Below, piece by piece: positions 45,779 to 56,206 of a stretch of DNA of 64,000 bases (position 1 is its first letter; each line of letters begins with the position of its first letter). The notes beneath the pieces were generated by a model. It saw nothing but the letters and a program-made list of their open reading frames with translations, was not told the origin of the DNA and did not search any database. This stretch comes from Apiotrichum sp. Y4204. Lineage: Eukaryota; Basidiomycota; Tremellomycetes; Trichosporonales; Trichosporonaceae. The stretch lies in contig JAMYHL010000051.1 of the NCBI GenBank assembly GCA_025531455.1, forward strand, positions 1 through 64,000, in the 5' to 3' direction. A program made the position numbers and the translations under genes.

Positions 45779-47612
45779 ATGGCCGACAAAGAATCCCAAT
45801 TCGACACAAAGGACTCGTCCGGGTCCGTGCACGTCGAGCACGTAGAACAGCCCACAGGCGCAGACGGAGTGTACCGCGATGCGATTGACGACACCGCGAC
45901 AGTCCGCGGTCTCAAGGCACGCCACATTCAGCTCATCGGTATTGGCGCCGCCGTCGGTACCGGTCTGTTTATCGGCTCAGCACGCAGTCTCATCTGGGCG
46001 GGACCCCTGGGCTCGCTCCTCGCATACTCGATCTACTCGGCCGTAATCTGGGGCGTGTGCCTCGGCGCCGGCGAGATGGCCGCGTTCCTCCCTATCCGTG
46101 GTGGCCACATTGCCTGGGCGGGCATCTTTGTTGACCCCGCCGCATCGTTTGCCCTCGGATGGAACTTCTTCTACGCAGCAACCATGTACGTGACAATGCG
46201 CCAGGTGAACACGTGCAAGACTGACCCATCCAGGTTTGGTTGTGCAGACATCATTGCTGTCGCCGGTTTGTGCGATTACTGGTGGCCAGACATCAACGTC
46301 GCTGTTTGGATCACGGTGTCGCTTGTCATCATCACTCTTCTGAACAGTGAGTAAACCTCATAAAGCTCGCGATAAAATGTTAACATCCACAGTCTTCCAC
46401 GTCAAGTTCTTCGGCGAGGCCGAGTTCTACGCGTGAGTGCAACTCCTCAACAACTCATCTGACCTCAGTGCATCCGGCAAGGTCATCCTGATCACGATGA
46501 TGATTGTCATGACGTTTATCGTCATGCTCGGCGGAAACCCCAAGCACGACCGCATCGGCTTCCGTTACTGGAAGAACCCAGGTGTATGGGCCGAGTACCA
46601 CACGACCGGCCCGCTGGGCCGCTTCCTGGGTTTCTGGCAGGTGTTCAAGATGGCGGCCTTCTCTATTGGCGGGCCGGACACGATGGCGCTTTGTGCGGCT
46701 GAGGCTGTGCACCCGCGCAGGACGCTCCCCCGCGCGACAAAGTCGATCGTCTTCCGCCTTGCAGTCTTCTTCTTCGGTGGTGTCCTCGCCATCGGTATCC
46801 TCGTACCTTACAACGACCCCGTACTCAAGGACGCAGTCGCGAACGGCATCGGCTCCAACGCGTCCGCCTTTGTAGTCGGCATGCGCCGCGTCGGCATCCG
46901 CTACCTTCCCGATATCTTGTGAGTATCTTCCCCGGGAGAGTTCATATCTAACGGCAGCAACGCAATGGTCATCACCTCCGCGCTTTCGTGCTCCAACGGC
47001 TTTGCCTACCTCGGAACCCGCCTTCTGCATTCGCTCGCGTCGCGCGGCGAGGCTCCCAAGATCTTTGCGCGCACGACCAAGCAAGGTGTCCCCCTGTTCG
47101 CGTTCGCCGCTGTGTTTGCCATCTTCTGCCTCAGCTACATGCAGGTCAGCAACAACGGTGCCATCGTGTTCGGCTGGTTCATCAACCTCAGTTCCGTTGC
47201 GTCCTTGCTCAACTACATCGGCATGTCTTACATGACCATCCGATTCCGCCAGGGACTCAAGCTTCAAGGCTACGTCGCAAAGGACTTCCTGCCGTGGTCC
47301 ACGCGCTGGACGTACCCCTACGCCTTTGTGTCGCTCGTGATGCTCTCCATCATCGTGCTCACGCAGGGCTGGGTTGTGTTCACGAAGGGTGGTTGGGACA
47401 CACAGGAGTTCTTCACATGCTACTTCGGCATTGCGTTCTTCGTTGTCGCCTACGTGTTCTGGAAGTTCAAGGCCAAGACGAAATTTGTCCGCCTCGACGA
47501 GATCGACTTCATGGCGCGTGTTGCCGAGTTTGACCGTCTCGAGGAATACTACCAGGAACACCCCATCAGGTCGCGTACCCTTTGGGGACGTATCCTCGAC
47601 AAGATGTTCTAA
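45779..47612 (+). CDS. Amino-acid permease (APC superfamily, fungal YAT type)
   Basis: Five exons (45779-46185, 46234-46346, 46393-46432, 46469-46918, 46958-47612) encode 554 residues with about 12 spans, the usual size. After a hydrophilic tail come RHIQLIGIGAAVGTGLFIGSA (the unwound first helix that binds the substrate amino/carboxyl groups), GEMAAFLPIRGG, FALGWNFFYAATMF, FFGEAEFYA, GGPDTMALCAAEAVHPRRTLPRA (the conserved helix 6 region) and ALSCSNGFAYLGTRLLHSLASRGEAPKIF. All are diagnostic of fungal amino-acid permeases at the plasma membrane. The first intron's gtacgt donor is required to keep frame. The divergent Zn2Cys6 gene and the nearby FAD oxidase suggest uptake of the oxidase's substrate. 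Confidence 0.95.
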
Positions 47613-48114
47613 GGTTGTGTGTTGGCGGTGAGGGTTGTGAGATGATATCAGAAGGGAAGCAAGACCAAAGCGTACAATTCGGCTGGGTGAAGTTGTGGAT
47701 AAGATAATATAGGTAACTTTGGTTGTATGCAAACGTTCAGAGGCCACATGTTTCTATGATGGGCACTATCTTTGAGGCTCAAGAACAGATGTGCACCGTT
47801 CAAGACTCTGCCCCGTGTCCTTGTCCCATGCTTGGTGTTTGTCGTCGACTCTTGCACATATGTACATGCTGTAGGTTCTGTACGGCACCTGTCGGTGATT
47901 AACTTCTGGGGGGTTCTGTTATCTCGGTCTCTCGTTGCCAAGCAAAAGTCGCCGATCGAGACTATCCAGTGAGGAATGAGAAATGACGTCTTGGCATTCT
48001 TTTGCAGTGCAGTGCAATCAAAACATAAAAGAGAGAGAGAGACATCCATCTCCCTCTCTTGTCACATTTCTCTTTCTCATTCACTCTCACACTCACATCC
48101 ATCCATCCACCCCA
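47613..48114. other. Intergenic region, 502 bp
   Basis: This is the phospholipase promoter. A short ga-repeat (48031-48043) is followed by a pyrimidine-rich leader rich in catcc. No gene is seen. Confidence 0.5.
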
Positions 48115-49827
48115 ATGGGCATCACGGAGAAACTCGCATCGCTCTCGCCGTTCGGCGGCAGCGGGAACAAGGAGCGCGGCGATGACGGCGGTGATGTTAT
48201 GGACCCGTCGTCAGTCGCCGGCGGTCACGACCCGTCGAGCGGCAATCCGGAGAACCTGAACGTGAGCCTCGCGCTGCGCCAGTTCCTCGCCGACAACAAC
48301 ATCCTTTCGGCGGCGGACGCGGGGGTCGGCGACGAGGTCAATCCACCAGCCCTCAAGGACATGCTCGTACGCTCGCACATCCGTGTGCCCCCCGAGGTCA
48401 CAGACCGCTCCCACCCTCTCACCGACTACTTCATCTCCTCGAGCCACAACACGTACCTCCTCGCGCATCAGCTGTTTGGCTCCTCGTGCTCTAGTGGGTA
48501 CGAGCTTGCACTTGGCACCGGTGCGCGCTGCGTCGAGATCGACGCGTGGGACAACCCCGACAACCAGGACGAGCCCAAGGTCACCCATGGGTACACGCTC
48601 GTGTCGAACGTGTCGTTCCGAAGCGTCTGCGAGACAATCCGCACGGTCGTGGACGCTGAGCGTGACCGCCGCGCGACATCACCCTCGGCAAGCCACTACC
48701 CTCCCGCGCCCGTATTCCTCTCGCTCGAGAACCACTGCGGCCCGCACGGACAGCAGCGCCTGGTCGACATCATGAACGAGGTGTGGGGCGACCGCCTGTT
48801 GAGCCGCGCGATTACCGCACGCGCGAACGCGGAGGAGGTGGCGGACGGGGGCGTGCACGTCCGTCTCGACGAGCTCGGGTCCAAGATCTGCGTCATGGTC
48901 GAGTACCACTTTGACGGGGAAAAGGAGGAGGAGGACAACAGCTCGTCGGACTCGGACTCGAGCGACGAGTGCAGCGACGCCGACAAGGCAAAGCACGCCG
49001 CGGACGCGACCAAGTACAAGGCCGAGAAGAAGAAGGCCGCCGCCAACGCAAAGATTATACCGGCACTCGCGGCGATGGGCGTGTACGCCCAGAGCGTCAA
49101 GCCGCCAGACAACTCGTGGTTCGAGAGTGCGCTTGCGAACGCCCCGCACCACCACCTCATAAATGTGTCCGAGTCGGGTCTCTCCGCGCACCTCCCCGCC
49201 GCCTCGCGCAAGATTGCCGCCCACAACGCCAAGCACCTCATGCGCGTGTACCCTAAGGGAACGCGCATCGGCTCGTCCAACCTCAAACCCACGCCATACT
49301 GGGGCGTCGGCGCGCAAGTGTGTGCGCTCAACTGGCAGCGCTTTGGCGCCGGCATGCAGCTCAATGCGGCCATGTTCTCGGGAACCGACGGATTCGTCCT
49401 CAAGCCTGCGTATCTCCGAGGCAACCCGCCTCCTCCTCCTCCACAGGGCAAAAAGCGTCTGCGGCTGCGTGTTGCCGGTGCGAGTGACGCACCAGAGGCC
49501 ACCGCGCCGTACGTGTCGTGTGTCCTCGTACACCCCGATGACCTGCGGGACGAGCCGCCCAAGCGCAAGACAGGCAAAGATCGCAAGGAGAACATCAACC
49601 CGATGTGGGACGAGGTCCTTGAGTGGGAGTACGCCGCGAGCGAGCTCGTGTTCCTCCGCATCCTGCTCAAGAGCGACGAGCGCATGGCACGGAACCCTGT
49701 CCTTGCCGCCGTGGCCATCCGCCTGCTCTACGTCGTTCCCGGATGGAACTTCCTCCGTCTCCTCGACCTCAGCGGACACGCGTCCAAGACGTCCCTCCTC
49801 GTGCATATTGACATCCAGGACGTGTAG
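48115..49827 (+). CDS. Phosphoinositide-specific phospholipase C
   Basis: A single exon encodes 570 residues. The ATG at 48115 was preferred over one at 47983 because the latter precedes a leader-like repeat. The X domain has SSSHNTYLLAHQL (catalytic His111), CVEIDAWD (calcium ligands Glu/Asp), THGYTLVS (catalytic His158) and FLSLENHCG (calcium-binding Glu). A strongly acidic then Lys-rich linker separates it from the Y domain, which has RVYPKGTRIGSSNLKP, YWGVGAQVCALNWQ and GTDGFVLKPAYLRG. A C2-like domain ends the protein. No PH or EF-hand repeats are visible upstream of X. It hydrolyses PIP2 to diacylglycerol and inositol phosphates at membranes. Confidence 0.95.
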   Translation: MGITEKLASLSPFGGSGNKERGDDGGDVMDPSSVAGGHDPSSGNPENLNVSLALRQFLADNNILSAADAGVGDEVNPPALKDMLVRSHIRVPPEVTDRSHPLTDYFISSSHNTYLLAHQLFGSSCSSGYELALGTGARCVEIDAWDNPDNQDEPKVTHGYTLVSNVSFRSVCETIRTVVDAERDRRATSPSASHYPPAPVFLSLENHCGPHGQQRLVDIMNEVWGDRLLSRAITARANAEEVADGGVHVRLDELGSKICVMVEYHFDGEKEEEDNSSSDSDSSDECSDADKAKHAADATKYKAEKKKAAANAKIIPALAAMGVYAQSVKPPDNSWFESALANAPHHHLINVSESGLSAHLPAASRKIAAHNAKHLMRVYPKGTRIGSSNLKPTPYWGVGAQVCALNWQRFGAGMQLNAAMFSGTDGFVLKPAYLRGNPPPPPPQGKKRLRLRVAGASDAPEATAPYVSCVLVHPDDLRDEPPKRKTGKDRKENINPMWDEVLEWEYAASELVFLRILLKSDERMARNPVLAAVAIRLLYVVPGWNFLRLLDLSGHASKTSLLVHIDIQDV

Positions 49828-50385
49828 GAAGATGCAGTACATTATACACGAGTAATAGTCAGCAGAGATGTGATACTTTACGTGCCAGAGGCGGTTGCGC
49901 ACGGAGCATCATTTTCAGCCACAGAAGCACACGAGAGGCAACGAGGCGCGAGCTTGGTGTCAAGCCGGGCTTGCTGCCTTTATAAGTACCTGCCGCCTGA
50001 ACGTTCAAGGCCTAATGTGTGCGCATGTGTGCAGCATATGCATGACGTGCACAAACAAAGCTCTGCAACTCAACAACTAAACTGCATGTATGTCGAGCAT
50101 AACTGTGGACAGCATGGACAGGGACGCGTCGGGTCGCGTCGAGCAGAGCTGGCGGAATCTGCCATTCATCGTCCCGTGTGCGCCACCCGGATTCCTGTGT
50201 GTGTCTCGCAAAGCAGTGAGCCCCGTGGATCAAGTTGCATTGTTTCTCTTTCATCCACTCTCTCATCCTCTTGCATCCCCAACGCACAACAGCTTCTGTG
50301 AGTCGACCACTACATTGCCCAATACCGGCGACATGCTTGCTGATTGTTTACAGTACTGTCGGCTGCTCCTCCGCGCCCAGCCGCA
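49828..50385. other. Intergenic region, 558 bp
   Basis: This is the promoter and leader of the F-box-like gene. A gtgagt (50299-50304) and an acag acceptor (50349-50352) could delimit a 5' UTR intron. No other gene is seen. Confidence 0.45.
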
Positions 50386-52224
50386 ATGAGGAGCGACCGA
50401 TCCCTCCCGCTCGAGCTAGTGCACGTCGTCTGTCTGCACCTCGAGGACTGGAGTGCGCGCAAGACACTCGCCGCTGTAGCACAGTGCTCGCACGCAGTGT
50501 ACGATGTCGTCATCCCGATTCTCTACCGCACTCTTGTGATCACGCGCAACAATGCCGACGCCCTGTTCCATGGTCTTCCGCGCGACGTCCGCACCTTCAA
50601 CACGCCGACCTATGCGGAGTACCAAGCCGAGCTCGAGCGCTTCAAAGCGACGCATGGTGGGAAGATCAACGACTTTGTCGACAATGGAGAACACATCATC
50701 CTGTTAGACCCCGACGAATGGGAACTACCGGATTCGCATACTAGCGGCGTATGGGACGACTGGCCACACGTAGAGGACGACCCCGCATACGACGAGCTCG
50801 CATCGGTGCAACGGTCAAATCTTGGGTCCTGGCAGCGGCGCCTGACTCTCCTTTCACACTGCAAGCATCTTATCGTAATGCAGGTTCCTCGCATCGGCGT
50901 TGTCTATGATCTCTGGCGGGGTCTGAGCCCCATGCTTGACGAGGACGGCCGACCCATTCCTTCTACAACACCCGACAAGCTTCTCTTCCCGAACGTCACC
51001 GATATGCGTATCTCGCCTTGGGCAATTCAACACATGTCCGACTGGGAGCACGCGCACCGCAGCTGGCCGGCACCGAGGGCGGGAGACGAGGGAAGAATGT
51101 GGTTTGCGGGAGACCCAGACCACCAGCTCCAATTTGACTACCTCGTGCCCCTCGAGTCTTCATTTCGGCGGCTCATGGCGTACGCATTTGGGAACAGCGT
51201 GGAGAATCTGTGTATCGCAGACGTTCCTTCTGCCTGGGAAGACCCGACCACGTACCTCTTCCGGATGCTACGCGGTGGCCCGTCGTCGACCCTTGGGCTA
51301 GTCGAGCTAGGCTCGGCCATCTGCTGGTTCCTTGGGATTGAGGGCCACTATCTCACTTCAGAACACACGGATCGTATCGGTATCGTCGCGCGTCCGTTGC
51401 TTCGTCAATCAACCTTGACACTACATGGTTTGACGCAGCTCCACATGTTCGCAATTAACTTCACTGGACACGTAACGTGCAGGTGCTTCTTCTCCGAGAA
51501 AACTGCCATCGAGGACGACGCCACCATTCGCGCGCAGGACGTGCTCCTTGCGTTGCGGCGGAGGACAGAGGCGACGCTGGAGGTCATCGACATTGGATAC
51601 GGGACCTTCATTCGTCCCGAAGACCTGGATGATCCCACAGATGACATGGACGCGCACGGCAGCTACGGCATCAGCATCACGGACGATTTGTCAGACGTGG
51701 AGAAGCGTATCCGGTGCATCGTGGCCGACACCGTCGCCCTTTACCCGGCGGAATACGACTTTGTCAAGGCTCAAGCAGCCTGTGTATCGATCGAGAAGGA
51801 CCCCGAGTTGGAGGCCCGTCTCGCTGTGGTGCAGCAACAGATGGCGTCGCGCTGGGGCAAGGAAGACGTGGTGGGGAGGGATCTGGTAGATGTGCTGGAA
51901 GAGATTGTGCAGGCCGACGAACGCAGGACCTTTTGGGAATCCTACGTACGCATCGAGGAACCGTTTCTGAGTGAGCTTAGCCCCGAGGAGCGACCCGAGT
52001 TCCAACGCATGTCGACGGCGTTCTGGGACCTCGTGGAGCAAACTGAAATGGCGAGGAAGTGGAACCTCAGCAAGAGGCTACTCGAAAACCCACCCCCGAT
52101 GCCGCTCAAGTTCCTCACCGAGCGAGACGCCGCGCCCTGTGTGGTCTGTGGCGCGAAGCACACCCACGATATGCCGTTTACTGAGGCTCTCAATGCCGCA
52201 TGGGTCCCGAGATCAAGGCGTTGA
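50386..52224 (+). CDS. Large F-box-like protein
   Basis: A single exon of 612 residues starts MRSDRSLPLELVHVVCLHLEDWSARKTLAAVAQCSHAVYDVVIPILYRTLVI. This is an F-box-like opening (LPLEL...V...L.......L......S......PILYR.L) typical of basidiomycete F-box proteins. The remainder is a long mixed alpha/beta region without clear repeats. A short Cys/His cluster (CVVCGAKHTH) lies near the C-terminus. An upstream in-frame ATG at 50344 would add MFTVLSAAPPRPAA, but it lies within a possible 5' UTR intron acceptor zone. Expected role: substrate receptor of an SCF ubiquitin ligase, substrate unknown. Confidence 0.82.
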   Translation: MRSDRSLPLELVHVVCLHLEDWSARKTLAAVAQCSHAVYDVVIPILYRTLVITRNNADALFHGLPRDVRTFNTPTYAEYQAELERFKATHGGKINDFVDNGEHIILLDPDEWELPDSHTSGVWDDWPHVEDDPAYDELASVQRSNLGSWQRRLTLLSHCKHLIVMQVPRIGVVYDLWRGLSPMLDEDGRPIPSTTPDKLLFPNVTDMRISPWAIQHMSDWEHAHRSWPAPRAGDEGRMWFAGDPDHQLQFDYLVPLESSFRRLMAYAFGNSVENLCIADVPSAWEDPTTYLFRMLRGGPSSTLGLVELGSAICWFLGIEGHYLTSEHTDRIGIVARPLLRQSTLTLHGLTQLHMFAINFTGHVTCRCFFSEKTAIEDDATIRAQDVLLALRRRTEATLEVIDIGYGTFIRPEDLDDPTDDMDAHGSYGISITDDLSDVEKRIRCIVADTVALYPAEYDFVKAQAACVSIEKDPELEARLAVVQQQMASRWGKEDVVGRDLVDVLEEIVQADERRTFWESYVRIEEPFLSELSPEERPEFQRMSTAFWDLVEQTEMARKWNLSKRLLENPPPMPLKFLTERDAAPCVVCGAKHTHDMPFTEALNAAWVPRSRR

Positions 52225-52372
52225 GCACACCCTGGCGATTGCTGGATGTAGATAGATTACCATGTGCATTATAGATACCAGCCGCAGCCATTGAGAGCGT
52301 TACAGACAACTTTACCCGAGCTACCTCCCTCTACCACCTATGCATCCAATCCGTTCCATGTCTCCTCTTCGG

Positions 52373-53996
52373 CTACCCCGTCTTGGCCTTGAGGCTGCGC
52401 CAGAGGGAGAGGAACATGACGCCGCCGAGGCCGACAATCGCGATTTGGAAGCCAACGTACGCCAGCATGCCGACCTTGACCCCGGCTCCGCCCCACACGG
52501 CACCTGTCACACGGCCCGTGTAGTTGCTGCACTGGATGATGATCGATATCCGCCCGTTCCACTCTCCAGGCAGCTGTTTAGAGAGGAGCGCGAGCGTGAC
52601 CGTCGTAGCGATGTTGAAGCCGAGCGCGACAAGGAACCATGCCACGAAGAAGCTACCAAAGTTGACTTTCCGCCCGGCGAGGATTCCCATTGCGACAAGC
52701 AGCCCTGCGAGGCCAATACCCGTTCCGGCCGCGAGCGTGTGCCGGTCCTGCACGCGTCGCGCAAACAGGAGGTTGAGGAGTAGGAACGGGATCGTGCACA
52801 CGCCGCCAAGCGCGATGAGGTTGCCTGCCGCGAACGGAGTGTAGTGGAAGGGATTGGCCGGGGCATCGCTCGATGTGAACACTGGTATGTTTGACTCCCA
52901 CGCGCCGAGAATGAAGAAGCACGTCATGGCGAACCAGCACATTGTCACGATGACCCCGAGCTGCGAGGGCGCGACGTGCTCGAGTAGGCGGCGGCGGGCA
53001 GCCGCCAAGCGCTGCAGCGGACGGCGCGATGTCGCGGACAATGCGGGAGTGGTTTGCGGGAGGGTGGTGAGCTCAATGTCGGTGCCCACCCCTACTTCGG
53101 GTTCGGGGCCCGCCTTGGCCTTGGGGACTGCCCGCGGTGCGTCCTCGAAGAACAGCCAGACGCACACCCAGAAGACGGCCCACACCGCAGCCATGATCCA
53201 TCCTGGGGCGGTAAACCCATTGAACACATTGTTGCGGAAGTTGATCTTGGACCTGTGGGTGTCAGAGTCATCCCATGGTGGGTAGCGGTGTCTCTCCAAC
53301 TCGCTCCGAAGGGCGTTCGGCAACTCACAGGAAACCACCCGCAAATGGACCAAGGCTGAACCCAACACCCTGCCCGAGGACCTGCCAGCCCGCAAGCGTC
53401 GTTCGCCGCCGGAGGCCCACAATGCGCGGGTCGGAGCAGTAGCGTTTGGCGTACATCCAGAACGTGAAGCCGCCGCCGCACACCATGCGGCCGATCAGGA
53501 TGAGGTATAGCCAGTTGGCGCGGTAGGCGATGCCGTACAGCGTGTTGCCGAGCAGGAGGCACCCGCACGCAAAGTGCAGCGGGCGGTGGTACACGCCTGC
53601 GAGGAGTGAGTCTCAGCTCATTCTATCTCAGACACTCCCATCTCCGACTCACCTTGGTCGATGCGCGAGAGCGGGTACAGTGTCATGGCCGAGATGGCGG
53701 TCGGGATGCCGATGACAAGACCGGAGAACGTCGCGGTACCGCCGAGGTGCTGGGCATACTCGTTTGACGATGACACAATGATGAAGAACGTGAGCTGAAG
53801 TCAGCATGCGGTCGCGGAAGTCTATGACACCAACCTGCATGAGCACATTCGCGACGAGCACGATGATCAGCGACGGGAGGGGCGGGAGCTTGTGCTCCTC
53901 GGCGTGCTCGTCGTGCGCCGACTCGACGAGCTCCACCGCCTGCTGGTGCACGCGCTCGCTCGCGGTCGGCACGCGGGTGAGGGTCTCTGTCGCCAT
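52373..53996 (-). CDS. Major facilitator superfamily transporter
   Basis: Exons 53996-53835, 53794-53653, 53596-53329 and 53252-52373 encode 483 residues. A 40-residue acidic tail precedes LPSLIIVLVANVLMQLTFFIIVSSS (first span). GTATFSGLVIGIPTAISAMTLYPLSRIDQG (spans 2-3) is followed by LYLILIGRMVCGGGFTFWMYAKRYCSD and GWQVLGQGVGFSLGPFAGGFLS. The second half contains GVIVTMCWFAMTCFFILGAWESNIPVF. The pattern resembles SPX/Ybr241-type or MFSD8-like fungal carriers, and the substrate is unknown. Its 3' end lies 148 bp from the 3' end of the F-box-like gene. Confidence 0.9.
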
Positions 53997-54354
53997 GGTG
54001 GGCTGGGGAGGTAAAGAATGTTGTTCTACGTTCACCTTTCTTATCTCTTGGTGACTTTTCTGAAGGCGGAACGCGTTCCGACTCGAGCCTCCACTCCGAT
54101 GCCTTGGGTGTTCGGAAATTGTCAGGGTGGGTTATTAACCGAGATTGTGAGTCAGCAAGTCAAGCCCCGGGGTCGTGCGATGCGGAATTGCGTGCTTTGA
54201 AACTGTATTGGGTTCAATAGGAACCTCCACCCGACCCATGCATGTTCCGAATCTACAACAATGGGGGCTGGTCTGGATGCTATGGATGGATATGATGATG
54301 CTGTCATGTTGTGTCGTTCATGATATGTGTCGCTTGCGTACCCTGCGCGTTTGG
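53997..54354. other. Intergenic region, 358 bp
   Basis: This lies between the transporter start and the 3' end of the coiled-coil J-like gene, both on the minus strand. An 11-nt run ggttcaatagg near 54216 resembles a tRNA B box, but no cloverleaf forms. Confidence 0.5.
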
Positions 54355-55428
54355 TCATCGGAACTCGGGCGACGCGAGAAGATCGTTCAGCGCACGGCTC
54401 GTGCGCTCGACACCCTCGCGGACCTTGCCCCTCTCAGCATGGCGCACGCGGGGGAGGACGCGATGATAGAACTTGTCGGGATGGAACATTCGAATCGCGT
54501 CGCGGACTGCCCGGCGGCGCGCGCCTTCAAGCGTGTCGGCTTCGGTACGCGTGCTTGAGCTCGCGCTCGCGGTATCGGGGAGCACGCCGTCCTTGAGGTC
54601 CTGGAGCTCCATGTCGATCTCGGCCACGCCGCCAAGGAACGCACGAATCGCTGCCGGTGTAATGCTCGCAATGTGTCCGTTGATGGCTGCCGGAGACGTG
54701 ATTCCCGTCGACGACGACGTGCCACTCACAGGCCACGGCACGTCGACGTATCGGATATTGTTCGCGACCTCGAGGTTGACCGCGCGCTGTCGCCACGCCG
54801 CCTGGTCCTCGCGTGCTCGACGTTCGAGCATCTGGTTTCGCCGCATGTTCGCTTCACGCATCCGCAGCTCCGCCATCTTGCGCCGGGTCTCCGCCAGGAT
54901 CGCCTCCTCGCGTGCCGCTGCGATCCGCGCCGCCTCCGCGTCGGCGCGCTCCTTTGCCCGCTTTGCAGCCGCCTCCGCCTCGGCAGCAGCAGCAGCGCGC
55001 TCCGCCTCCTCTTTCGCCTCAAGCTCGGTATCCTCGACGCCGTATCCCGTCCCTCGCCCGACCTTGGTTTCTGCCTCCGTCGCTGCTTCTGCCTGCGCCT
55101 CGGCCTCCACCGCACGCGCCCGTGCCTCGGCATACCGTTTCCGGAGCTCGGCGGTCTGCGAATGCCGGTCTTCGTCCATCGAGCGCAGGCTGTCCGCAAT
55201 ACGTTTGCTCAGCCTCTGTCGCAGCTCTGCAAGCTGGCGAAGCAGCGCCTGCTCCTCGGCGGCTGCCTCGGCCTGCAGCTCGCGCGTGCGCCGGAAGTGG
55301 TGCTGGTCGTACTCAAAGTCGCTCATCGCGGCGAGCGGGAGGTCGGGCGCGTGCGCCCGCACCCACGCTGCATCGGGGTCGTCGCGTCTGGAGTTAGAAG
55401 AGAAGCGAGGGAGCACGCACAATGTCAT
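54355..55428 (-). CDS. Coiled-coil protein with J-domain-like C-terminus
   Basis: An 8-nt first exon (55428-55421) joins 55387-54355 to give 346 residues starting MTLRDDPDAAWVRAH. The alternative is a single-exon start at 55326. From about residue 30 to 220 the protein is one charged coiled coil rich in Ala, Glu and Arg. The C-terminal 60 residues (RDAIRMFHPDKFYHRVLPRV, then SRALNDLLAS) contain an HPDKF motif in a helical context like that of J domains and NFKBIL1-type proteins. Only the second half of a J domain is apparent. Chaperone recruitment is possible but unproven. Confidence 0.78.
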   Translation of the reverse strand: MTLCVLPRFSSNSRRDDPDAAWVRAHAPDLPLAAMSDFEYDQHHFRRTRELQAEAAAEEQALLRQLAELRQRLSKRIADSLRSMDEDRHSQTAELRKRYAEARARAVEAEAQAEAATEAETKVGRGTGYGVEDTELEAKEEAERAAAAAEAEAAAKRAKERADAEAARIAAAREEAILAETRRKMAELRMREANMRRNQMLERRAREDQAAWRQRAVNLEVANNIRYVDVPWPVSGTSSSTGITSPAAINGHIASITPAAIRAFLGGVAEIDMELQDLKDGVLPDTASASSSTRTEADTLEGARRRAVRDAIRMFHPDKFYHRVLPRVRHAERGKVREGVERTSRALNDLLASPEFR

Positions 55429-56206
55429 GTCAAGCTCATGTTGCTGATGAGAGGAGGGAGAGATGTTGATAGTAATGGCTTCTCGTGTGGACACTGAAAA
55501 TCCAGGTAATCCGGACAAAAGGCGTCGAGCTGTATGCAGGCATTGACACGATTGAACAGGGGTTATGTAAGGATCTGCACGATTTGGGGGATCTGCGAAG
55601 GGATCTGCATGGAAAACACGTGCATTCCTTCTGAAGCGGAGGGTTTTGCCGATCTGCAGATCCTCACATCTGTCGATCTTGGGTTCTTGAGGGTTTCCTG
55701 CGCCCTCCCCTGATCCAGCTTCCCGTGGCAAAGCATCTAGCGTGCCTTTAGCGTGTATACCGCATGGCTGACACGCCCCTGGTTCCTGACCCCTTGCACC
55801 GCCTTGCCCCCTGCTGTCTGATCAGCGTGATCAGCCCAGAACCAAACACTGCTGGACGACGTTGTGCTCTTTTTTGAGCTTTTGAGGCTGCTCCACAAGT
55901 CGTCGACAAGATCGATCTTTGCATGTCTCGTCCACAGCTGAATGCACAGCCATTCTCTCTTCGCCTTTATCATCTCCTCTCGAGAGCACAACGACAAAGG
56001 TCATCGAGGCCATCCCGGGCCTTTACACAAGAAGCTTTACCACTGCTCTCGACCTCATCTGTGACCAGCGGAAAGAAACTCATCGTCTGACCGTGTAACA
56101 TCATCCATCATTGATATCTTATGCGACCTCAATCGTTAAACTACATACAGGCCTTGTCTCCAAGCAAATCTCAATTTCCAGTTCCCACTCCACAACACCC
56201 TTCACG
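55429..56206. other. Intergenic region, 778 bp
   Basis: This is the upstream side of the J-like gene and the 3' side of the lipase gene. Variants of gatctgca recur four or five times between 55570 and 55670. An 86-codon minus-strand open frame (55737-55997) has no recognisable domain and is not called. Confidence 0.5.

Noticed and set aside
46455..47747. 430-codon minus frame
   Set aside because: It is antisense to the amino-acid permease and crosses its introns.
48679..49902. Two minus frames of 340 and 407 codons
   Set aside because: They are antisense to phospholipase C and mutually overlapping.
54200..54240. B-box-like ggttcaatagg
   Set aside because: No T stem, acceptor stem or A box at the proper distance.
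54473..55497. Plus frames of 324 and 274 codons, Ala/Ser/Arg-rich
   Set aside because: They are a mirror of the Ala/Glu/Arg coiled-coil gene on the minus strand.
55737..55997. 86-codon minus frame
   Set aside because: No domain, an alternative frame overlaps it, and it lies in ordinary intergenic sequence.
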